From Chrysomallon squamiferum (taxonomy: Eukaryota; Mollusca; Gastropoda; Neomphalida; Peltospiridae), in the NCBI GenBank assembly GCA_012295275.1, contig CM022675.1:12103016-12167015 (forward strand): a stretch of DNA of 64,000 bases, given 5' to 3'. Position numbers and translations under genes: made by a program. Each line of letters begins with the position of its first letter. The stretch's first letter is position 1. Under the pieces are notes generated by a model. That model searched no databases, was not told where the DNA came from, and worked only from the letters and a program-made list of their open reading frames with translations. This document shows positions 59,804 to 64,000 of the stretch, one piece after another.

Positions 59804-60364
59804 TTGTAATTATCATCACATTTTTATTGTTTAACTGTTGTTGTTATATCTTTTTCAGTTTATTATTTGTATATCTTATTAGTTTTAATGATTTATTTAT
59901 TTATTATTTATTTTTCTTACTTATTTTCTACCACTCCTGATTATAAAATGTATTTTGTTTATGTGTTCTGTAATATTGTTATTGTTTTTGTTCTTTAATT
60001 ATTATTGTTGTTGTTGTTGTTATAATTATTAGTATTATTGTTCTTCTCTGTTGGTATTACTATCAGTGGAGAGGACAATGCAGTAGAGAATGGTGACCAC
60101 TCAGAAGGCACACCCCCCACTCCCAAATCAGAGAAAATTGAAAAACCAGGTAAAAGTACTGAACAAGCAAGTACAAGTTCAGAAACTAAGCAAGTCAGCA
60201 CACCTTCAGCTGAGGCAGAAGCATCAGACGTCAAAGAAAATGGCATCTATTACTCACCTGATGATGATGAAGATAATACTCAAGGTATTTGTTATTATTA
60301 TCGTAATTCATTTTCTTATTAATAAGGCAAAATGTGATGGCTAAAATAATGTGCACATAATTTT

Positions 60365-60399
<35 letters not shown>

Positions 60400-62387
60400 T
60401 ACAGTTACATAAAAATTAGGTTACATAAATATACCTAAATATCTTCAGAAAATACACATTTAATTTTTTTAATTATTAAATTTTGTTTTCTAGAATTCTA
60501 AATTCAGTTTTGCATACAAACAAGGCAGTAAGTTGCAAATTTATATATAATCGTTTATTCTTTCTTAATTTAAATTTTAGATGTGCATGCAATAATATCA
60601 AACAGTAGTATATTTCCATATGCTGAGAGTAATTTGAAAATTTTGTTCTGATAGTTCATTATATATCAATTTTTTCGTTTTAATTTTTAGATGTCTATTC
60701 AAACCAGGCAATAATAAATGCTCAGAAGTCAGAGATAAGTTCAGAAAACAAAACAGAAGATAACAAACAAGAAATGGTTTGATTTTTTAAATTATTATTG
60801 TGGTGGTGGTGTTGTTGTTGTAACTGTGACTGAAGCTACTTGTACTACAACTATTTCTGCTACTACTGTTACTACTACCATTATTATTACTCCTACTATT
60901 ATTACTTCTGCTACTATCACTACTAGTATTACTGCTATTACTGCTAGTACTTCTGTTACTTGTATTCATGCCACTGCTTCTGTGTCTGCCATCACTACTT
61001 CTACTATTACCATGACTAGTCTGTTCTGTTTATTGTTTTTTTCAGTTCTGCAAATAAGTAGCATACACTTCCAAACAGTTTCACAGTGATACCTTTGGGC
61101 TAAAATAAGTCTATTTTGAGAATTAGAAAATTCATATAATATAATTTTAGTTTAAAACCAGATTTAATCAATTATTTGTGCTTCTGCAGAATTCTACCTA
61201 CTCTGAATAGTATATTTACTCAGGGTATAAGGTCAGAAGTTCATTTTGATATTTTCCTATATGATTTAATTTTTTAATTTTTAATGTTTTTTATTCAGGT
61301 CAATGGAATTAATGGTGCTAAGCAAATCTCAGAGGATACAAAAGAAAAAGAGTCGCTTGGCTTGCCTGATTATCCACCACCAGCGCCACCTGGTGATGAA
61401 CCTGAGGCTAAGGAATGTGCCACAGAGAGTGTTTATGATGAGCCCAAGTCAGTGAGACCGGTGTTCAATGATGATGATGCCGCTGATGATGATGATGATG
61501 ATGATGATGACTATCAGATTCCAAAATCAAATAAACCTTTGAAAAAATACCCATTTGACAATGTCCTGTATGAGGTAAATGGTTTTTTTTTGTGTTTTTT
61601 GTGTTTTTTATTTTGTTTTTTTCTTATATAACCTTCAGTATGCCAGAAATTCCTGTATTTTATTAAGAAATAATTACATTGTGTGTGTCTTTAAATATAT
61701 ATAAATTATAAATGTGACATATATAAGATAAAGATTTTATTTTTATGGATATAGTATTTGTCATGAAATTTTGAGTTGTGTTTTTTCTTCATTTACTGAT
61801 GTTTATAATTACAAAATAGTGGATGAAGATCTCTATTTTTCACTTTATGGTTGGATTACAAATGAAAAAAGTCATGATTCTGATCCTTCATTTATATGCA
61901 TGATTCCACAAAATTGGATTCAGGTTTCTTAACATTTTCTGAAATCAAGTATTAAAATGTTTATGAAAAACTATTTAAAAAGGGTGAAAATATCACATTT
62001 GAAGTTGTACAGTTTGTTCAATGTTGTTATATTTTCTATGTCTAGGTATTAAAATGTTAAAAATTGTATTAAAAGCCTGGAATGGAGTAAACTTTATTTA
62101 TCTGTTAAAACAGGTTCAGGCCACTCACCCATATGAGGGTGAAGATGATGATGAGTTGACTTTTGAAGCTGAAGATATTATCTATGTTATACCTCATGAA
62201 AATCAAGAAACAGGTAGTTAAAAAAAAAAATTAAAAATTGAGTTATAAACATGTTATTTAAAATCAGTTAAAAATAAATCAATTTTAAATTTAATTGTTA
62301 TATCACCTGATTGAGTTAAAAGCAGGTAATTTTTTATTTTCACCTGGTTCAGTTTAAGATAGGCAGTTTGTACTGTTTACTTGATTC

Positions 62388-62449
<62 letters not shown>

Positions 62450-62695
62450 GAGACGGACAAATATATAAACACTTAATAGATGAACCTGACAGTAAAAGTT
62501 TATATTGATATGTCACACTTCAGAGTTCATCTTTTGAGAATATATATATACACAAGTAGTAGTAATAGCTGAATAACCACAAACAAATTCTAACCTAATT
62601 TTCTTTTTTTTGAGGACGAAGGATGGGTCATGGGAATTAAAAAATCAGATGGACAGAAAGGAGTTTTCCCTGAGAACTTTACAAAGAGAATCTGA
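37793..62695 (+). CDS. Amph: Amphiphysin/BIN1-type N-BAR and SH3 protein
   Basis: Exons: 37793-37861, 49150-49230, 50109-50163, 56178-56272, 56703-56798, 57122-57229, 57739-57824, 58357-58432, 58570-58667, 59150-59218 (optional), 60067-60284, 60691-60776, 61299-61574, 62114-62213, 62615-62695. About 530 codons. The N-terminus ([20 protein letters not shown]) is the amphipathic helix 0. [50 protein letters not shown] and ELPEFYNSRVTFY follow as the BAR domain, line for line like vertebrate BIN1. The linker is acidic and proline-rich with several YxxP motifs. The SH3 domain has [27 protein letters not shown] and DEGWVMG...[11 protein letters not shown]. Amphiphysins bend membranes in endocytosis and T-tubules, and the SH3 domain binds dynamin. 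No clathrin/AP2-box insert was seen. The last junction has a one-base phase conflict. Confidence 0.93.
38820..39430 (+). repeat. Three degenerate tandem copies, about 280 bp apart
   Basis: TTTTAATAAACACAGC, then TTACATATTTTAT and TTTATT.TGAAGTT near 38828-38895, recur near 39123-39205, with partial copies near 39048 and 39365-39430 (TATTTTGAAGTTTCCTTTGG). Confidence 0.6.
42189..42240 (+). repeat. 28-bp perfect tandem duplication
   Basis: GACATCATGGGATGCATTGT followed by AATA starts at 42189 and again at 42217. Confidence 0.9.
44289..44341 (+). repeat. (GT)n microsatellite
   Basis: About 26 GT units in amphiphysin intron 1. Confidence 0.93.
46383..46590 (+). mobile_element. Decayed tRNA-derived SINE (molluscan type)
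   Basis: GTGGTGGAGCGTCTGCTTAT is the tRNA-like head with an A-box-like core. TCTGTGGGATGGCACATCTA, AAAGAGTGCTTGCTGCTAAT and a GTTTTCTCTCC-type tail follow. This order matches a SINE I know as common in mollusc genomes, with many substitutions. I recall the family from memory and could not align it. Confidence 0.6.
46852..46902 (+). repeat. (CA)n microsatellite
   Basis: About 25 CA units in amphiphysin intron 1. Confidence 0.93.
47989..48138 (+). repeat. Interrupted (GT)n repeat
   Basis: GT tract with recurring GTTTGTGGTGTGTGTG interruptions, giving a higher-order pattern of about 50-60 bp. Confidence 0.9.
48534..48657 (+). repeat. (GGGAGA)n-(GA)n-(GGGA)n compound microsatellite
   Basis: A pure purine tract of about 120 bp. 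A homopurine strand this long can in principle form a triplex. Confidence 0.92.
49150..49230 (+). CDS. Amph: Amphiphysin exon 2
   Basis: The acceptor is ATTTTAG and the donor GTAAGA. It encodes [20 protein letters not shown], matching the VLQKLGKADETKD pattern of BIN1. Confidence 0.93.
50109..50163 (+). CDS. Amph: Amphiphysin exon 3
   Basis: The acceptor is ATTTCAG and the donor GTAAGT. It encodes [18 protein letters not shown]. Confidence 0.92.
50997..51144. mobile_element. 148-bp near-perfect palindrome (foldback/MITE-like)
   Basis: The left arm (50997-51067) starting TTTATGGTCCTTATAAAATG is matched by the right arm (51075-51144) ending CATTTTATAAGCACCATAAA. The centre AATTCTT-TTTTT-AAGAATT continues the symmetry. 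It lies in amphiphysin intron 3. No clear target-site duplication was seen. Confidence 0.75.
51980..52450 (+). repeat. Degenerate tandem repeat, about 75 bp, five copies
   Basis: Units built on ACAGTACATAGCAAAAGTAT, then GTTAACC.TT.CAAACT, GATCCCAGTTAT and a TA-rich end, begin near 51985, 52130, 52207, 52281 and 52368. Confidence 0.75.
53800..55900 (+). repeat. Loosely repeated AT-rich intron sequence
   Basis: Phrases such as GTGGT..TCCATATAA.CATG.TTAAA (53830-54070) and TC..TTGATAT..ACAGTTG (55180-55860) recur with heavy decay. (TA)n at 55432-55464. No coding signal. Confidence 0.4.
55432..55464 (+). repeat. (TA)n microsatellite
   Basis: About 16 TA units in amphiphysin intron 3. Confidence 0.92.
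56178..56272 (+). CDS. Amph: Amphiphysin exon 4
   Basis: The acceptor is TTTTCAG and the donor GTATGT. It encodes [20 protein letters not shown] and KNFKQNIE. Confidence 0.92.
56703..56798 (+). CDS. Amph: Amphiphysin exon 5
   Basis: The acceptor is ATTTCAG and the donor GTAAGT. It encodes [13 protein letters not shown] and [12 protein letters not shown]. Confidence 0.93.
57122..57229 (+). CDS. Amph: Amphiphysin exon 6
   Basis: The acceptor is ATTTCAG and the donor GTATAT. It encodes [20 protein letters not shown] and [11 protein letters not shown], the most conserved part of the BAR domain. Confidence 0.95.
57739..57824 (+). CDS. Amph: Amphiphysin exon 7
   Basis: The acceptor is GTTTTAG and the donor GTGAAA. 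It encodes [20 protein letters not shown] and KELPEFYN. Confidence 0.94.
57872..57918 (+). repeat. (TA)n microsatellite
   Basis: About 23 TA units in the intron after exon 7. Confidence 0.92.
58357..58432 (+). CDS. Amph: Amphiphysin exon 8
   Basis: The acceptor follows a T-run ending TTTTAG. The donor is GTGAGA. It encodes [20 protein letters not shown]. Confidence 0.93.
58570..58667 (+). CDS. Amph: Amphiphysin exon 9 (end of BAR)
   Basis: The acceptor is ATTTCAG and the donor GTATGA. It encodes [20 protein letters not shown] and leaves phase 2. Confidence 0.9.
59150..59218 (+). CDS. Amph: Amphiphysin optional exon 10 (69 nt, symmetric)
   Basis: The acceptor is TGTTACAG and the donor GTATTT. 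It is entered and left in phase 2, so exons 9 and 11 join correctly with or without it. It adds 23 residues including [19 protein letters not shown]. Confidence 0.5.
60067..60284 (+). CDS. Amph: Amphiphysin exon 11 (acidic Ser/Thr linker)
   Basis: The acceptor is CTATCAG and the donor GTATTT. It encodes [20 protein letters not shown], then a low-complexity stretch with TPP/TPK sites, ending [12 protein letters not shown]. Confidence 0.88.
60691..60776 (+). CDS. Amph: Amphiphysin exon 12
   Basis: The acceptor is TTTTTAG and the donor GTTTGA (weak). It encodes [20 protein letters not shown] and KTEDNKQEM. Confidence 0.75.
60782..61298 (+). other. Intron with imperfect (ACT)n trinucleotide tract
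   Basis: 60835-61020 is an imperfect ACT/TCT/TTA trinucleotide tract (CTACTACTG, TATTACTTCTGCTAC). Its Thr/Ser-rich open frames are artefacts. Confidence 0.7.
61299..61574 (+). CDS. Amph: Amphiphysin exon 13 (proline-rich, poly-Asp)
   Basis: The acceptor is TATTCAG and the donor GTAAAT. It is 92 codons with [23 protein letters not shown], a coding (GAT)n tract giving 3 then 9 Asp, DYQIPKS and DNVLYE. Confidence 0.9.
62114..62213 (+). CDS. Amph: Amphiphysin exon 14 (first half of SH3)
   Basis: The acceptor is AAAACAG and the donor GTAGTT at 62214. It encodes [20 protein letters not shown] and [13 protein letters not shown], leaving phase 1. Confidence 0.92.
62393..62452 (+). repeat. (GA)n microsatellite
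   Basis: About 25 GA units in the last amphiphysin intron. Confidence 0.93.
62615..62695 (+). CDS. Amph: Amphiphysin terminal exon (second half of SH3)
   Basis: The acceptor is TTTTGAG at 62608-62614. In the homologous frame it encodes [20 protein letters not shown] and NFTKRI to TGA at 62693-62695. That frame starts in phase 0, while the preceding exon leaves phase 1, so the simple junction does not read through. Confidence 0.85.
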   Translation, partial: DEGWVMGIKKSDGQKGVFPENFTKRI

Positions 62696-64000
62696 CAAGA
62701 CAGACTCTCAAGCTGACTTCAAGCATTCCAAAGATGAGTGTGATAAAAGAAAAAAAGAAAAGAAAAAGTCACAAAAACCAACAACAAGATGTTACTAGGA
62801 TTTGTAATTACAAGGATATTTTTAAATATTTACATGTGAACAAGACTGAATTATCTAAAAATGAAACAAATTAGAAAAAAATTTAAAACCAAAAAAACTT
62901 TGCTCATATTTGTGAATCATTATAAGGGTATTTTGGACCATTATTTGTGAAAAAAATCATGAAATATCTAAAAAGTACATATAAAATGAAAGATTGATAT
63001 TGTAATGATATTTTTAACCATTATTTACAAACAAAATTATGAAATATATAAAAGGCATGTAATAAAATATTTAAATAAATAGAAAGAATATTTTTTAATT
63101 TTATACCAAGCAAAACTAAAAACTCTAAAGTCTGAAAAATCTATATTATAGCTAACAATATTAATTATTAAGATATAAAAATATTTTAATCATTCATTAA
63201 TGAATAGCACACAGACTATCCAAAAAATATATAAACAATATTTTAAATTATTTTAAACATTTTTTTAAGAAATATTAGTAAAAAAATTCCCATGATTGAT
63301 ATTACAATGGTATTAACAGATATTTTTATCATTTTTTGAAATGATTATTAAATTAATTGAATATCTGAAAAGTGTATGAAAGTGCAGCAAATGTAAGGCA
63401 GAGTGATATTTCGAACTGTTGTTAGAAAATTAAAACCTATCAGTTTTGAAAAAAAGCACCTAATAAAAACCCATTTAATTCTTCCTTTTTTTAACACATT
63501 TAAGAGTTTTTAGTAATTTTTACCACATTTTAACTTATATATACATATAATTTCTTGTTAAGAAATAGTTTATATACTGCACATATCAGTATTTCTAAAT
63601 ACGGATTATTTTCTTTTTGTTCTCTAAATAAATTTATCTTTGAATAATAATGTATGATAAAATATTATTTTTATTATTAATGTTGTAATAATTGTCATTG
63701 TTACTGTTATTATTATTATTAATTTACCACAGTGATGCTGTTGAATTAATTTTATAAATGTTGTTTCTAGTGCTTCTATCAACATAATATATTAAATTTA
63801 GAAAAAAATGTATTTTATTTAAAACAAAATGTAATAATAACCTTATTGTAACTTACAACAATTGTTTAATTTCTCTCATGAAAAATCTTTTAACTGTTTA
63901 AAATGTTGATACAAAAATTCTACTTTTGCCAGCTGACAATAACATTAAAAACTTGTTTGGCTACATATATTAGTGATTACATATGCTCTTTGGTAAAACT
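62696..64000. other. Amphiphysin 3' UTR and flank
   Basis: AT-rich, with AAAATATGAAATAT-type short repeats at 62880-63250. No further exon was seen, and no single poly(A) site can be chosen. Confidence 0.55.

Noticed and set aside
60787-61089. Thr-rich and Ser/Asn-rich open frames
   Set aside because: They lie in an imperfect ACT trinucleotide tract inside an amphiphysin intron.

Overview
The window is AT-rich, intron-rich animal DNA from a single 64 kb scaffold piece with one 200-N assembly gap (22038-22237). TTAGGG-type telomere repeats, GT-AG introns with small exons, and a decayed copy of a tRNA-derived SINE that I recognise from mollusc genomes point to a marine mollusc. The species cannot be named from this sequence.

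Layout. (1) 1-8804, + strand: the 3' half of a TRPM-family cation channel gene, closest in pattern to TRPM2 but with no NUDT9-H or kinase tail. It contains a local array of homologous exons: two dead copies, then two intact exons that look mutually exclusive. (2) 8805-12320: AT-rich sequence with no recognisable gene. (3) 12321-13475, + strand: two isolated exons of an SLC17 (sialin-like) transporter whose intervening transmembrane exons are missing. (4) 16175-22037, + strand: the first exons of a second TRPM2-like gene, in tandem with the first, running into the gap. (5) 22238-29320: about 18 head-to-tail copies of a CpG-rich satellite of about 374 bp, ending in a diverged copy fused at a CCCC junction to an interstitial CCCTAA array (29309-29390). 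No TRPM exons appear on the far side. (6) 30560-35933, - strand: an unrecognised gene whose 11 exons I assembled by phase (238 codons plus stop), with an internally duplicated exon pair and a possible alternative last exon derived from a SINE. (7) 37793-62695, + strand: an amphiphysin/BIN1-type gene (N-BAR domain, acidic linker, SH3 domain) of 14-15 exons with an 11.3 kb first intron. (8) 62696-64000: AT-rich 3' flank.

The genes do not form one pathway. TRPM channels conduct cations at membranes, SLC17 proteins move organic anions, and amphiphysin bends membranes and recruits dynamin. The most interesting structures are the TRPM exon array, a minisatellite whose units look like 3' splice sites and whose last unit is the real one, the satellite-telomere junction with loss of TRPM continuity, the duplicated exon pair in the unknown gene, and a 148 bp palindrome in an amphiphysin intron. 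All gene models come from reading splice signals and reading phase by eye. No alignment, transcript or database search was run.
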